A DNA stretch of 64,000 nt from contig JBBCBC010000030.1 in the NCBI GenBank assembly GCA_037126765.1, positions 5,676,478 to 5,740,477 on the forward strand, written 5' to 3'. The DNA is from Stenogyne calaminthoides (taxonomy: Eukaryota > Streptophyta > Magnoliopsida > Lamiales > Lamiaceae). Position numbers and translations under genes: made by a program. The notes under the pieces are model-generated. The model searched no databases and had not been told where the DNA came from. It saw nothing but the letters and a program-made list of their open reading frames with translations. Shown here in pieces: positions 1-12,204 of this stretch; the first letter of the stretch is position 1, and the number at the start of each line of letters is the position of its first letter.

Positions 1-504
1 AGTCTATAAATAGACTGCATTGGTCGACATTCAAGTTTGAGTTAAAGTGAAATCTCATTTGCTCTACTCCAAACTTAAGAGAGTAACATTCAAGACACAA
101 CCAAGAGTGAAAAACTGAGTGTTTGTAATTCTAGGAGTGTGAGGGTCGATGTTATTCTATGTGTACTGGTAGAGGGAATACAATCTCTCCCATCAGTATT
201 GTTTTTATCTTATTAGATCAAGTTTTAGGTTGAATAAGATCACTAGTTACTTGATTGAATAGATTGATTTTGGTGTGTGGTTTTTCACTACACCTTTTAG
301 GATTTTGTAAGAGATTCGTGTGTATCTCACTACTTGTTATAATGATGTTTTTAACCATGAGGTTCGTATAGTCTGGATTACAGACTATACAAAATTTTAA
401 AATTGTTTGCACTACGTTTTTATGCTTCTGCTGTCATATGTTGTTTTACATGTTGCATAACATTTTCAACAACACTCTGAAAAATACACGCACACACACT
501 GTCA
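1..504 (+). repeat. Element A 5' LTR, 3' part only
   Basis: Matches 22578-23081 with a constant offset of 22577 and ends in CA at 504, directly before a primer-binding-like sequence. About 278 bp of this LTR should lie left of the window, judging from the 3' LTR length. Confidence 0.93.
5..12 (+). promoter_or_regulatory. TATA box of the element A 5' LTR
   Basis: TATAAATA on the plus strand, repeated at the same place in the 3' LTR (22582-22589). It fits the U3/R promoter of the retrotransposon. Confidence 0.7.
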
Positions 505-519
505 GTTGGCGCCAGAGCC
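505..519 (+). other. Element A primer binding site
   Basis: The sequence starting gttggcgccagagcc lies immediately after the CA end of the 5' LTR, the position of the minus-strand primer site. It resembles the TGGTATCAGAGC type (initiator Met tRNA) only in its second half. Confidence 0.6.
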
Positions 520-570
520 ATAAACTTGATACACCAAGTTAAAGGTTCTATGTTTAAAGTGTGTTTTGCA

Positions 571-1119
571 ATGGATTATCCACTGACTCCGTCTTTAAAA
601 CCTCCAAATTTGGATGGTTCAAATTACCCATATTGAAAACCTAAAATGCGCATGTACATTAAGTCTATTGATGAGAGAGCATGACGCAGTGTGTTATCTG
701 GTTGGAATCCACCAAGAACAATTGATGATAGAGATGGAGAATCACGAGTCAAAAAAAGGAGATTGATTGGTCAAATGATGAATGCACATCGGCCAATTTC
801 AATTCTAAAGCTCTTAATGCTATATTTACTGCTACTGATGTTTCAATGTTTAAACTGATATCTACTGTGTTTCTTCTAAGGATGCATGAGAAATATTGCA
901 GGAACATTGTGAAGGATCAGAAAGTGTTCGAAGGACTAGACTTAGAATGTTGGGAACCATGTTTGAAAACTTGAAGATGAAGGATGATGAAAGCATTTCA
1001 TCGTGCAATGAAAGGATAAGTGAGATTGTTAATGAGTCACACTCACTTGGTGATCCAATTTCCAACACTCGGTTAGTTAATAAAATACTTAGAATTGTTC
1101 CTAAATGATTTGATGCTAA
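571..1119 (+). pseudogene. Element A gag, N-terminal part (broken)
   Basis: An ATG at 571 opens a frame starting MDYPLTPSLKPPNLDG, typical of copia gag N-termini. Nearby stops interrupt it. The frame at 896-1108 (DDESISSCNERISEIVNESH, then LVNKILRIVPK) is the UBN2-like middle of gag. It stops with TGA at 1106-1108, and at 1119 the reading is cut by a solo LTR. The other half resumes at 2948. Gag packages the element RNA in cytoplasmic particles; this copy cannot make an intact one. Confidence 0.8.
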
Positions 1120-2947
1120 TGTTGGGGAATTAGTTGCCCGGATCTATTCGGGATAAATATTTAAATACAAATTTAATTCTAACAATTATTACTAGCATGA
1201 ATTAATCCTAAATTAATTCAAATAATAATTCAACAACAAATCATGCATATAAACAGTTCACGTAAATCCTACGCAACGAGTTTACGTGAACTTACCTCTT
1301 GGAATGACAATGGTCTCGTCGATGAAAACACACCAAAAGACCTTCCCAAGTATTCCCTAGTCCTTGCTCGATAATCCGGTGGAAGGAAACTCGCGAACAA
1401 TTAACAAAAGGAAAAATAAAATTTGTTGCACCACCTTTGTGGATTTACTAATTTTTCCAGCACATGGAATTGTACTTGGGAATGAAAGAATCATCCCCTA
1501 TTTATAGATGGGGTGATGGACGATTTTTTAGTGATAAAATAATATGGGAAAATCGTTTTCTTGATCTCCAAGAAATCTTGAATATATCTCCTATATTCTT
1601 TTCTCCATAATTAAAATATTCCACAAAAATCCCACCTCATCTTGTTATGGCAACATTTTCGAAAATCAAGAGAAAAGAATCCAAGATTTGGATCTTCTTG
1701 AATTTATGAGATATACTTGTATTTCAAGAAATACATATCTTCCATAATATCTTTTCAAGAAAATCAAGAAAATCTTTCTTTCCCTTAATTATCCAAAAAT
1801 TTCGAAATTTTCATATGAATAACCAAGTGGGAGATTTCTTGAATTTAATGAGATAATCTTGTATTCCAAGAGTACATATCTTCATTCCATTACAAAATTC
1901 AAAGAAAATCTTTCTCCCCTTTTATTCATAATTTTCGAAAAAATGAGGAAAAATAAGCAACAAAATTTATTTTATTTTTAAACACCTTTTTTAGTTATTG
2001 GACTTTATCTTGGGCTACTTGGGGGGCCTTTAGGAGAATTAAGATTGGACCTTCCAATGGATCTTGAATTATCAATATTGAGCCACAATATTATTCAAGC
2101 CCATAAATATTAATTAATCCCACTACATAATTAATATTGTACTATCCATCTTAACCCATATTACAGTTAATATGGCTCCCGGTTATTATTTCCCGTGTTT
2201 AAGATTATCTAGCCCATTAATTAATTCAAGCCACTGAAATAGCTTTCCATTAATTAAAATCTTTTATCCTTGGTAAAGGAACGGTTCAACATTATTATCC
2301 GTACCGGAAACTAGTTTCACTTGCAAGATTTGGTATGATAAAACTTATGAACCTCCCAAGGGGGCAAATCGAACAAGCGTACTTGCACACGATTCTCCGT
2401 ATTAAATCTTAGCAATCACATGTGACCAATAATATTGCCCAAAATATATAGTATTGAATCTCATTATTCTCTTCACGTAATAAGTCAAAGCAATAATTAC
2501 TAACCACACGCAATCCTATTTAAGGGACGAAGATTAAGAAATAACTAACCACTGAGGTCTAATTCTTCCTAGTTCAGTTCTGAAGAATTTGTCCTCTTGT
2601 AGGTCCTCTTCAATGCATCAGTCATGCACTAGTGTAATCTCTTGGTCAAGACTAACCAATCTGAGCCTTACACTACAACCTTTCACGATGGATTGTTCAC
2701 TTCCATCTAGGTCGTGAATGGTGTACTTTTAGTTACAAGGAACTGTTAATTTAATCTTCTGTGATCTGGTATCACTAAATTAACTACAATGTAACACGTA
2801 CTATTTATTGAACAGTTATGCAGTAAATATATGTAACATTTCATGATATTTAAAGCATCAGTGATAAACAATTTATTTCAGTAAATAAGTCCGAAATTCA
2901 GTCTGATTATACAAAGTAAAAGCATACTTTCCAGTATAATCCCAACA
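1120..2947 (-). mobile_element. Solo LTR of the element B family inside element A gag
   Basis: A 1.83 kb LTR from TGTTGGGGAATTAG to AATCCCAACA (plus-strand reading), with inverted ends TGTTGG/CCAACA. It matches the LTR at 10248-12083 almost throughout. Flanks gctaa (1115-1119) and gcaaa (2948-2952) are a 5-bp target duplication with one mismatch, and gag continues on both sides. No internal domain is present, so it is the product of LTR-LTR recombination. Its TATA box (rc of 1499-1506) faces left. Confidence 0.9.
1499..1506 (-). promoter_or_regulatory. TATA box of the B-family solo LTR
   Basis: tatttata reads TATAAATA on the minus strand, within the context ccatctataaataggggat. The same site occurs at 10639-10646 and 20211-20218 in the two LTRs of element B. 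Confidence 0.6.
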
Positions 2948-4294
2948 GCAAAAATATTTGCAATAGAAGAGGCTAAAAACACTGATTTATTGAGTCAAAA
3001 TGAGTTGATCAGTATTTTGAAAACTTATGAGATAAACTCAAATATGTTAGATGATGATAAACATGAGAAAGATAAAGACAAGAAAGTAATTGCTTTTAGA
3101 GGTGAAACTTTTGATAATGTTGGAAAACATCCTTATGTAACTGAAGTTGATTTTGATGAAGATGTTTATGATTTATGTGATGAAGACATTTATGAACAAT
3201 TTGCTTTTATCACTAAGCAATTCAATTCTTATCTAAAAGGAAAGTTCAGAAGACCAAATGGTCAATTTCAATCAAAGGATAAGTTTAATCAAAACTCTTC
3301 TCCCTCTGATAAAAAGTTTGTTCCAAGTCAGTCTTCCAGTTTCAATCAACCTAGACAATTTACAAAGGATAACAAGTTCAAAAATGATCCTAAGTACAGA
3401 AAAAAGGTTAAATGTGATGCATGTTCTGGATATGGTCATTATGCTAATGAATGTGCTAATACTTTGCTTAGGAAGAAGATGAACTCTAATGCCACCTTGA
3501 GTGATGATTCTGATGATGAAACTGATGCTGATAAATGTGAACTAAGTGCTATGTCTGCTAGAATAGTTTATGATGATACATTTGATGATGATCTCGATGA
3601 TTATTGGTCTGAAGCAGATTCAGATGTTATCACAACATCTGAAACAACATTCAGTAAAAATGATTATGAGATTAACTGTTTCGCTGGAACTATTCTGAAT
3701 GCTGAAACATCAAGTTCAGCTGTTTGTAACTCTGAATATCTGAAGTTTAAATCTTATTTAGAAACTCAAAAACAGGTGTTGAGTTCTTTATCTTTAGAAA
3801 ATTCAGATTTGAAAGAAAATCTTGTTAAGCTTGAAATTCTTCTAACTAGAAAAGATGTGGAAATTTCTGCTTTGAAAGATGAACTTAAAAGCACTACTCT
3901 TGGCTTTAAAAAGTTTTCTGCTAGCACTACTGATTTGAATGATGCATTGATGATTGGTAGACATGGTAATGCTGGACTTGACTTTGAAAAATCTTTTGAG
4001 AATACTCCTATATCATGTGAACCTATTTCTTTTGTAAAAGCTGGAACTTCTGTACCAAAATCTTTGAAAGGTAAACAAAAGAAATCTGATGTTTTGTTTA
4101 AAGAGTATGTCTGTTTTTATTGGGGTGGAGTAGGTCACATTTGTCCATATTGTTCTAAGTTAAGAAGAGATATAAAAGCTGGAATATTTTTACCTGATAA
4201 AATTGAGCATCCCATAAAACAGGTTAACAACACTAAAAAGTTGATTCATGAGAACATGTCTTGTAATGTTGTGTATACATCTTTGAAAGCATGA
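2948..4294 (+). pseudogene. Element A gag, C-terminal part with two zinc knuckles
   Basis: Gag resumes after the solo LTR (IFAIEEAKN, then LISILKTYEI) and stays open to TGA at 4292-4294. Residues around 3413-3455 give a CCHC knuckle, CDACSGYGHYANEC. A second knuckle near 4110-4155 reads CFYWGGVGHICPYC, with tryptophan in place of the second cysteine. Between them is a coiled-coil-like stretch (LETQKQVLSSLSLENSDLKE). Two knuckles of this spacing are a Sirevirus gag trait. The stop at 4292 stands where family members read on into protease, so gag and pol were probably one frame. Confidence 0.85.
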
Positions 4295-4861
4295 GTTCCT
4301 GGATCTTGGTATTTTGATAGTGGTTGTTCTAGACACATGACTGGTCAAGTTAATCATCTGACTAATTATACATCATACAATGGTGGTCATTTTACCTATG
4401 GTGGTGGTTCAAAAGGTGAAGTTGTTGGTAAAGGAACATTGAATGTTTCTGGTTTTCCAAAGTTGACAAATGTGTTACATGTAAAAGGTTTACTTGCTAA
4501 TCTGATTAGTATTAGTCGGTTATGTGATGATGATTTACATGTGAAATTTAACAAGAATTCATGCTATGTGTTTGATAAGAATGATGAATGCTTAATGACT
4601 GTCAATAGATCTGCTGATAATTGCTATTTGATTGGTTCAAATCATACTTGTAAAAGTGTTAAAGCAGATGATATTATTTTGTGGCATCAAAAGCTTGGTC
4701 ATGCTAATTACAGAAGTATTCAGAGATTGCATAGACTAGGTGTTGCTGTTGGTTTACCTGATCTTAATTTTGAAAAAGGAAAAATATGTGGACCATGCCA
4801 GAAAAGTAAGCAAGTAAGGACATCAAATGTTGTCAACATGTACAACAAACAGGTGTTGTGA
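4295..4861 (+). pseudogene. Element A protease and GAG-pre-integrase domain
   Basis: The frame opens with WYFDSGCSRHMTG, the D-S-G active site of copia aspartic proteases (Asp codon 4316-4318). It continues to the integrase zinc-binding region WHQKLGHANYRS and CGPCQKSK, an HHCC arrangement. It terminates at 4859-4861 after a frameshift; the integrase core continues in an overlapping frame from about 4840. The protease would process the Gag-Pol precursor. Confidence 0.85.
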
Positions 4862-5438
4862 ATTGATTCATATGGATCTGATGGGTCCTATGGAAACTAA
4901 AAGTTTAGGTGGAAAGAGGTATTCTTATGTTCTTGTAGATGATTTTTCTAGATATACTTGGGTTATATTTCTGAAAGAAAAATCTGATACTTTTTCTGAG
5001 TTTAAAATTCTTTACAAAAGGTTTAAAACTGTTTTATGTTTAAAGATCAGTAGGATAAGGTCTGATCATGGAAGAGAATTTGAAAACAGTTTGTTTACTA
5101 ATTTCTGTGAAAAGAAAGGTATATTGCAAGAGTTTTCCTCACCTAAAACTCCACAACAAAATAGATTTGCTGAAAGAAAGAATAGAACTTTGCAAGAAAT
5201 GACAAGAGTTATACTAACCTCAAAAAATATTTCTAAGAAATTATGGGTTGAAGCTTTAAATACTGTCTGTAACATTGTGAATAGAGTCTATATTCATTCT
5301 GGTAGTAATTGTACTCCCTATGAGATTCTGAATAACAAGAAACCAAATTTGAAATACTTTCATGTGTTTGGTTGTGTGTGTTACATTTTGAATGATAGAG
5401 ATCAGTTGCACAAGTTTGATTCCAAAAGTGAGAAATGA
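4840..5438 (+). pseudogene. Element A integrase catalytic core
   Basis: The reading LIHMDLMGPMETKSLGGKRY gives the first catalytic Asp, RSDHGREFE the second, and FAERKNRTLQEM the catalytic Glu, so the DDE triad is complete. The chain continues through PYEILNNKKPNLKYFHVFGC to a stop at 5436-5438, after which the C-terminal part is in another frame. The enzyme inserts element cDNA into the host chromosome. Confidence 0.87.
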
Positions 5439-5800
5439 TTTTTCTTAGATACTCTAAGAATAGCAAGGCATATAGAATCTATAATTTGAGAACTGATACT
5501 ATACAAGAATCTGTTAATGTGGTATTTGATGAACTTGCAAGTCTTGCAGGAAAAAGTGCTGAAGAAAATGTATCAGATTTGATAGAAGCATCCAAAGATA
5601 CTGATGACACTGAAGATAGTAAGGATGTTGATCAGAATGTTCCTTCAACATCTGATTCAACATTACCCAAAAGTTCAAATACTGAAAATCTGTCACAAGA
5701 TTCACAGTATCCAAAACATTTGGTTCCCTCAACAAAAGATAATGAAAAGTCATCCATCAGATCAGATAATTGGAGAAGCTACCACTGGTGTACAAACTAG
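5439..5800 (+). pseudogene. Element A integrase C-terminus and acidic linker
   Basis: YSKNSKAYRIYNLRTDTIQE and VNVVFDE are the usual copia integrase C-terminal motif. They are followed by an Asp/Ser-rich linker (DTDDTEDSKDVDQNVPSTSD) leading toward RT. The frame is lost at about 5770, and RT continues in a different frame. Confidence 0.75.
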
Positions 5801-6542
5801 AAGAAGAATGGGTATTCATATAAATAATCTTGTAAGATCAGTTTGCATGTCATCCATATGCAATCAGATAACTTTTGAGTGTTATCATTCTATAATAGAG
5901 CCTAAGAATGTGAAAGAAGCTCTTAATGATGAAAACTGGATAAATGCTATGCATGAAGAGCTTAATCAGTTTGAAAGAAATGATGTTTGGACACTTGTAC
6001 CTAGACCTAATTCTGATATTAATGTCATAGGAACAAAGTGGATTTTCAAAAATAAAACTGATGAATCTGGTAATATTGTGAGAAATAAGGCTAGATTTGT
6101 TGCTCAGGGTTATACTCAGATTGAAGGAATAGATTTTGATGAAACATTTGCTCCTGTTGCTAGAATAGAATCTAGATTACTTCTTGCTATTGCATGTTTC
6201 ATTAACATTAACTTGCATCAAATGGATGTTAAAGATGCTTTCTTAAATGGTATTCTGGATGATGAAGCTTATATTGAACAACCTAAAGGTTTTGAAAATC
6301 TAGAATTTCCTAATCATGTTTACAAGTTAAAGAAAGCTTTGTATGGTCTAAAACAAGCACCTAGAGCTTGGTATGGTAAACTTACTGATTTCTTACTTGA
6401 GTTTGAATTTTTGAGAGGTGAAGCTGATGGAACCTTGTTCATTAAAATTTTTAAGAATGATATCATGGTTGCTCAAATATATGTTGATGATATTGTATTT
6501 GGTTCAACTAGTGATGATATGCTTGAAAGTTTTGTTAAATAA
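5770..6542 (+). pseudogene. Element A reverse transcriptase
   Basis: Copia RT hallmarks appear in order: WINAMHEELNQFERNDVWTL, VIGTKWIFKNK, ARFVAQGYTQ, DFDETFAPVAR, QMDVKDAFLNG, ALYGLKQAPRAWY and the YVDD polymerase box near 6479-6490. A TAA at 6540-6542 interrupts the frame shortly after YVDD, and the sequence continues in frame as RT connection and RNase H. Confidence 0.9.
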
Positions 6543-7421
6543 ATGACCTGTACTTTTGAAATGTCCATGGTTGGAGAACTAAATTTCTTTTTAGGTCTTC
6601 AGATCAAACAAATGAAAGATGATATTTTCTTTTGTCAAAACAAATATGCTAAGAATCTGGTGAAAAGGTTTGGTTTGGAAAGTGCTAAAACTATGAAAAC
6701 TCCTATGAGTTCAACTTAAAAGTTGAGTAAAGACTTGATTGAAAAAAATGTTGATCCTACTTTGTATAGATCAATGATTGGAAGTCTTTTGTACTTAACT
6801 TCTAGTAGGCCTGATATTATGTATAGTGTCTGTCTTTGTGCTAGATATCAAGCTAATCCTAAAGAATCACATCTCAATTCTGTAAAAAGAATTATAAGAT
6901 ATGTGGCTGGAACATGTGATCTAGGTATATGGTACTCAAAGGATACTAATTGCTCTTTAGTTGACTATAGTGATGCAGATTGGGCAGGTGATTGTGATGA
7001 CAGAAAAAGTAATAGTGGAGGATGTTTCTACATGGGAAACAACATTATATCTTGGCATAGTAAGAAACAGAATTGTGTTTCACAATCAACAACTGAGTCT
7101 GAATATGTTGCTGCTGGAAGTTGCTGCACTCAACTGCTATGGCTTAAAAAGAGGTTTGATGATTATGGGTTGGAAAGTGGTATTTTGACTGTTTATTGTG
7201 ATAATACTAGTGCTATCAATATTTCCAAGAATCCTGTGCAACATTCTTTGACTAAGCATATAAGTATAAGACATCACTTTATGAGAGATCTTGTAGAGAA
7301 AGAAGTTGTGAAGTTAGAATACATTTCTACTGAAAAATAACTTGCTGACATTTTCACAAAAGCCATTGATTATGAGAGGTTTTCTTCACTTAGAAAATCT
7401 CTTGGTCTTTGCTATATCTGA
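6543..7421 (+). pseudogene. Element A RT connection and RNase H
   Basis: MSMVGELNFFLGLQIKQ leads into RNase H with all acidic residues visible: VDYSDADWAGD, STTESEYVAAG and VYCDNTSAI. TKHISIRHHFMRDLVE and, after a TAA at 7338-7340, LADIFTKAID follow. The natural end is TGA at about 7419-7421. Extra stops sit at 6540, 6718 and 7338. RNase H removes the RNA strand during cDNA synthesis. Confidence 0.9.
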
Positions 7422-8330
7422 AAAGATGTTGTGACAAATGTTTCCAAACATTTGAAGCAACATTGTGGTTCTGAAAATAAGTTTGTCTGTTGTTTTGCTT
7501 ATTTTTGAGCTTTAAATGATAGTGTTTTGATCTTATGGTTTGAATCATGGTTTAGATACAGAGTCCTGGACATATATCTCTTAAATGCATTAAAAATAAA
7601 ACACAACTTAGATGTGTAATCACTGAGTAACTATGGGACACGGAGCTCGCTACTATGATGTTCTCTTTTCAAAAGGTGGTTAAATATACATCCATGTTTG
7701 TTCACAATCCATTGAGTAACTATGGGGCACGGAGCTCGCTACTACGATGCACTCTTTTAAAAAAATGGATCAATGTGAACATGTGTTTAAAGAAAAATTC
7801 AAAATATGCAACACTTTGATGATGAATTTCATGCAAAATTAAGTGTTGAGATATATGTGTGCCGACATTTTGTGAAACCTTAAGTGATTCAAACTTTATC
7901 TATCATACATTATTCATTTAATGTTCTAGATAAGTTGAATTCGTAGATTGAACAAGTTATTTGAACTGATTTGTGTCTATTTAATTTTAGATATGGTCTT
8001 CTGTTTTTCGAAAATGTTTTTGGCGTGCCTTACACATCACACGATCACATAACTTCACAGTAGTGGGTGGTTACCTTTGTTCCCACTCCTGATCGGTTTT
8101 GTTGTGGATGTGTGTTATAACCTCCATTCTTTCTTCTCTACTTAAGTTCGATTTATCTGTGATGTTTAATATTGAAAGCTGAAAACATTGTTGTTGCATA
8201 TTGGATTCGAGGTTTGTTGTTGTTCTTGTATTATTTCATATTTCTCAGTCATATGCTTCTTTTCCCTCCTATTTTCTGATTTCATTAAAATTGTCTGTGT
8301 AATTATTTGATTGGATAGAAAAGATGTGAA
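7422..8330 (+). other. Element A spacer between pol and the third ORF
   Basis: About 0.9 kb with no coding capacity. It contains two near-identical segments of about 48 bp (7620-7670 and 7710-7757) sharing gagtaactatggg and cacggagctcgctact. Long spacers with short repeats here are known in Sireviruses. I see no promoter motif I would defend. Confidence 0.6.
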
Positions 8331-10247
8331 ATGGCTGAAAAACAAAACCCATCGGTCACTCGAAATCAGTCACAAACTCACGCAAACCCTTCTCTCTCGA
8401 AATCTTCCTCTCCAGAAAATTCAAACCCTCTGAACCTTCTCGCTGAAATGGCTTCACAAAATCCAGATTATGATTCCACGAATGTTGGTGAATCATCTTC
8501 TTCTTTCGTACCAAAACCCTCTCCGTACGAATTTCCTGAAGATACTCCTCAATCTCTGGTTCGACTGATCATTGAACAAATGCTCGAGAAAAATCTTCCT
8601 GTTCTTCTTGATGTTTTTGTTGGCAAAAGACAAGTCAACATTAATGACTTTGTTGATCTTTCTGCTAAACCCTTAGTCACAGAAATTCCTGAAGAACCTT
8701 CTCTAGAAATACCCTTAGAAACTCATATTGCTGACCCTGTTTCTGAAAACCCTTCTGAAAACCCAAATCAAACAGCCGATGTTGAAATGAAATCTACTAA
8801 CTCCTCTGATTCAGAAGGAATGGGGGAGAAATTGAAGAACATTAGGCTAAGAAAGAAGCAATTAGCTCCTAGAAGAGGTGTTGGTAGATGGGGAAAGAGA
8901 AGAATGTCACAAAGAAACTTAGGGAAAAAGATTGATTATACTGGGAAATGTCCTAAGAGAACTGATGGGGGTGTTAATGATCCTATTTCTGTAGAGGATT
9001 CTGATGAAGAAATGGTTGTTCCAAATGTTCCTGTTGCTGAGCCAAAAGATTCAGATGATGACTTAACCATGCAAGAATTGTTGGCTAAGAAGGAAAGGAG
9101 AACCAAACAGAAAAATGATCATCCTGTGAGTGCTACTGCAAATGTTGCTGAATCATCTGATTCTGAACCAGACATTGATCCTCAAGCTAATGATACTGAG
9201 GAAGAGGAACCCGAAGAAAATGAACCTGAGGATGATGATCCTGAGGAAGAGGACCCAGAAGAGAATGAACCTGAACAAAATGAGTCTGATGATGAACTTG
9301 ATCAAATCTTTGATGAGGTAATGGAATCTGACTCTGACTCAGATGATAAGGTTGAGTATGATAGAAAATCTGCTGTTGTTAAATCCATGCTTAAGAGATT
9401 CATTATGGATGAAAGGATAATCAAAATGCCCTGATTTTGAAGCTCAAAATCTGATAGGTTTTCTTGAGAGTAGATCTCTGTTGCATGCTCTACAATATGT
9501 CAAACCTTATTATGTTACTTGGGTTGCTGAATTTTATGCTAATCTGAAAAAGAGTTGTGGGAATAGGCAGTCTTCACACTATGGGAAAGTAAGGTTTAGA
9601 TACAATGTTGTTACCATTACCCCTAAAATTATAAACATCTTTCTGAAGACTAAACAAGTGGAAGATGATTCCGAAGAATTGGACATAGGGGAAGTGATGT
9701 CTGTCATCATTGGTGGTAGACATTCTGTGTGGACTTTACAATTTTCTGCTGCAAAACTGACTTCTTTATACTCTATGATGCATAAGCTGCTAGTCTCTAA
9801 TTGGTTGCCTTCCAAGAATTTTACTGTGTTAACCAAGGAACATGCATTCTTGTTGTACAAGATTGTGCACCTGAACAAATTCAACATGGGTCAAATCATA
9901 TTTGACAACATTGTATCCTATGTTGGTAAACACTCTGAAGGAACTATTTTGCCATATCCAAGTTTGATCTGTCAACTCTTGAATAGACTGGAGTTTGAGA
10001 GACCTAGAGGAGAGAGGATCAGTGGGTATATGCCAAGTTTTGGTATCTCACATGTACTGAGGTCTGAAAACCGTATTGTTGATCTACCTTTGGAAGATCC
10101 TACACCGCAAGCCGAAAATGTTGCCCTTCCTGTTGGCAACATTCCCTATACAGTATCCAGAAAGAATGGTACACCCTCTGTTCATTTCACATATTTTTTC
10201 ATTACTGATCAGATTTCTTCCATCCAGAAGAACATAGATGCCTTAAT
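8331..10247 (+). pseudogene. Element A third ORF (env-position, plant mobile-type protein), 5' part
   Basis: An ATG at 8331 opens 367 codons: a Ser/Pro-rich N-terminus, a basic patch (KNIRLRKKQLAPRRGVGRWG) and an acidic tract of repeated EENEPE-like units near 9200-9295. It stops at 9432-9434. A frame shifted by one near 9425 then continues from CPDFEAQNL through YYVTWVAEFYANLKKSCG and KVRFRYNVVTITPK to about 10247. This matches the plant 'putative transposon protein' domain found after pol in some copia and gypsy elements. I see no signal peptide or clear membrane segment, so an envelope role is not supported. Element B interrupts the ORF at 10248. Confidence 0.72.
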
Positions 10248-12083
10248 TGTTGGGGAATTAATTGCCCGGATCTATTCAGGATGAATATTTAAATACAAAT
10301 TTAATTCTAACAATTATTACTAGCATAAATTAATCCTATATCAATTCAAATAATAATTCAACAACAAATCATGCATATAAACAATTCACATAAATCTTAC
10401 GCATGCGGAATTTCTAAGGGTTTACGTGAACTAACCTCTTGGAGTGGCAATGGTCTCGTCGATTAAAACACACCAAAAAACCTTCCCAAGTATTCCCTAG
10501 TCCTTGCTCGTCAATCCGGTGGAAGGAAGCTTGCGAACAATTAACAAAAGGGAAAATAAAATTTGTTGCACCACCTTTGTGGATTTACTAATTTTTCCAG
10601 CACATGGAATTGTACTTGGGGATGAAAGAATCATCCCCTATTTATAGAGGGTGGTGGCCGATTTTTCAACATGGAATAGGGAGGAAAAAATCTTTTCTTG
10701 ATCTCCTAGAAATCTTGAATATATCTCATATATCATTTTCTCCATAATTAAAATATTCCATAAAATCCCACCTTCTCTTGTTATGGTGTGTTTCGAAAAA
10801 ATAAGGATCAAGATTCCAAGATTTGGATCTTCTTGAATTTATGAGATATACATGTATTGCAAGAATACATATCTTCCATAATATCTTTTCAAGAAAATCA
10901 AGAAAATCTTTCTTTCCATTATTCTTTCAAAATTTTCGAAAATTAACATATAAATAACCAAGTGGGAGATTTCTTGAATTTAATGAGATAATCTTGTATT
11001 TCAAGACCACATATCTTCATTCCATAACAAAATTCAAAGAAAATCTTTCTCCCCTTTTATTCATATTTTTCGAAAAAATGAGGAAAAGTAGCAACAAAAA
11101 TTTATTTTATTTTTAAACACCTTTTTCAGTTATTGGACTTTATGTTGGGCTACTTGAGGGGCCTTTAGGAGAATTAAGATTGGACCTTCCAATGGATCTT
11201 GAATTATCAATATTGAGCCACAATATTATTCAAGCCCATAAATATTAATTAATCCCACTACATAATTAATATTGCACTATCCATCTTAACCCATATTACA
11301 GTCAATATGGCTCCCGGTTATTATTTCCCGTGTTTAAGATTATCTAGCCCATTAATTAATTCAAGCCACTGAAATAGCTTTCCATTAATTAATATCTTTT
11401 ATCCTCGTTAAAGGAACGGTTCAACATTATTATCCATATCGGAAACTAGTTCCAATTGCAAGATTTGGTATGATAAAACTTATGAACCTCCCAAGGGGGC
11501 AAATCGAACAAGCGTACTTGCACATGATTCTCCGTATTAAATCTTAGCAATCGCATGTGACCAATAATATTGCCCAAGATATAAAGTATTGAATCTCGTT
11601 GATTCTCTACCCGTAATAAGTCAAAGCAATAATTACTAACCACACGCAATCTTATTTAAGGGACGGAGATTAAGAAATAACGAACCACTGCGGTCTAATT
11701 CTTCCTAGTTCAGTTCTGAAGAATTTGTCCTCCTGTAGGTCCTATTCAGTGCACTAAACATGCACTAGTGTAATCTCTTGGTCAAGACAAACCAATCTGA
11801 GCCTTACACTTCAACCTTTCACGATGGATTGTTCATTTCCATCTAGGTCGTGGATGGTGTACTTTTGGTTACAAGGGACTGTTAATTTAATCTTCTGTGA
11901 TCTGGTATCACTAAATTAACTACAATGTAACACGTATTATTTATTGAACAGTTATGCATTAAATATATGTAACATTCGATGATATTTAAAGCATCAGTGA
12001 TAAACAATTTATTTCAGTAAATAAGACCAAAATTCAGTTTGATTATACAAACTAAAAGCATACTTTCCAGTATAATCCCAACA
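10248..12083 (-). repeat. Element B 3' LTR
   Basis: A 1836-bp LTR with ends TGTTGGGGAATTA and TAATCCCAACA in plus reading. It is closely similar to 1120-2947 and 18935-21639. A minus-strand TATA box lies at 10639-10646. The adjacent 12084-12094 is the complement of a purine tract, so this is the downstream LTR. Confidence 0.9.
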
Positions 12084-12094
12084 ATCTCCCACTT
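12084..12094 (-). other. Element B polypurine tract
   Basis: atctcccactt reads AAGTGGGAGAT on the minus strand directly before the LTR start TGTTGGGATTATAC. It is the expected plus-strand primer and it fixes the element's orientation. Confidence 0.75.
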
Positions 12095-12204
12095 ATACTC
12101 AAAGTCTGCTTTTAAGTATACTACAACATGTCTCGTGTAGTTCCTAATACGTGACATATAATGTCACCTACACGAACCTAATAATGTCTCCCACTTATAC
12201 TCAA

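Noticed and set aside
8331..9434. Host acidic nuclear protein gene
   Set aside because: It sits in line after pol within element A and continues, after a frameshift, into a transposon-type domain.
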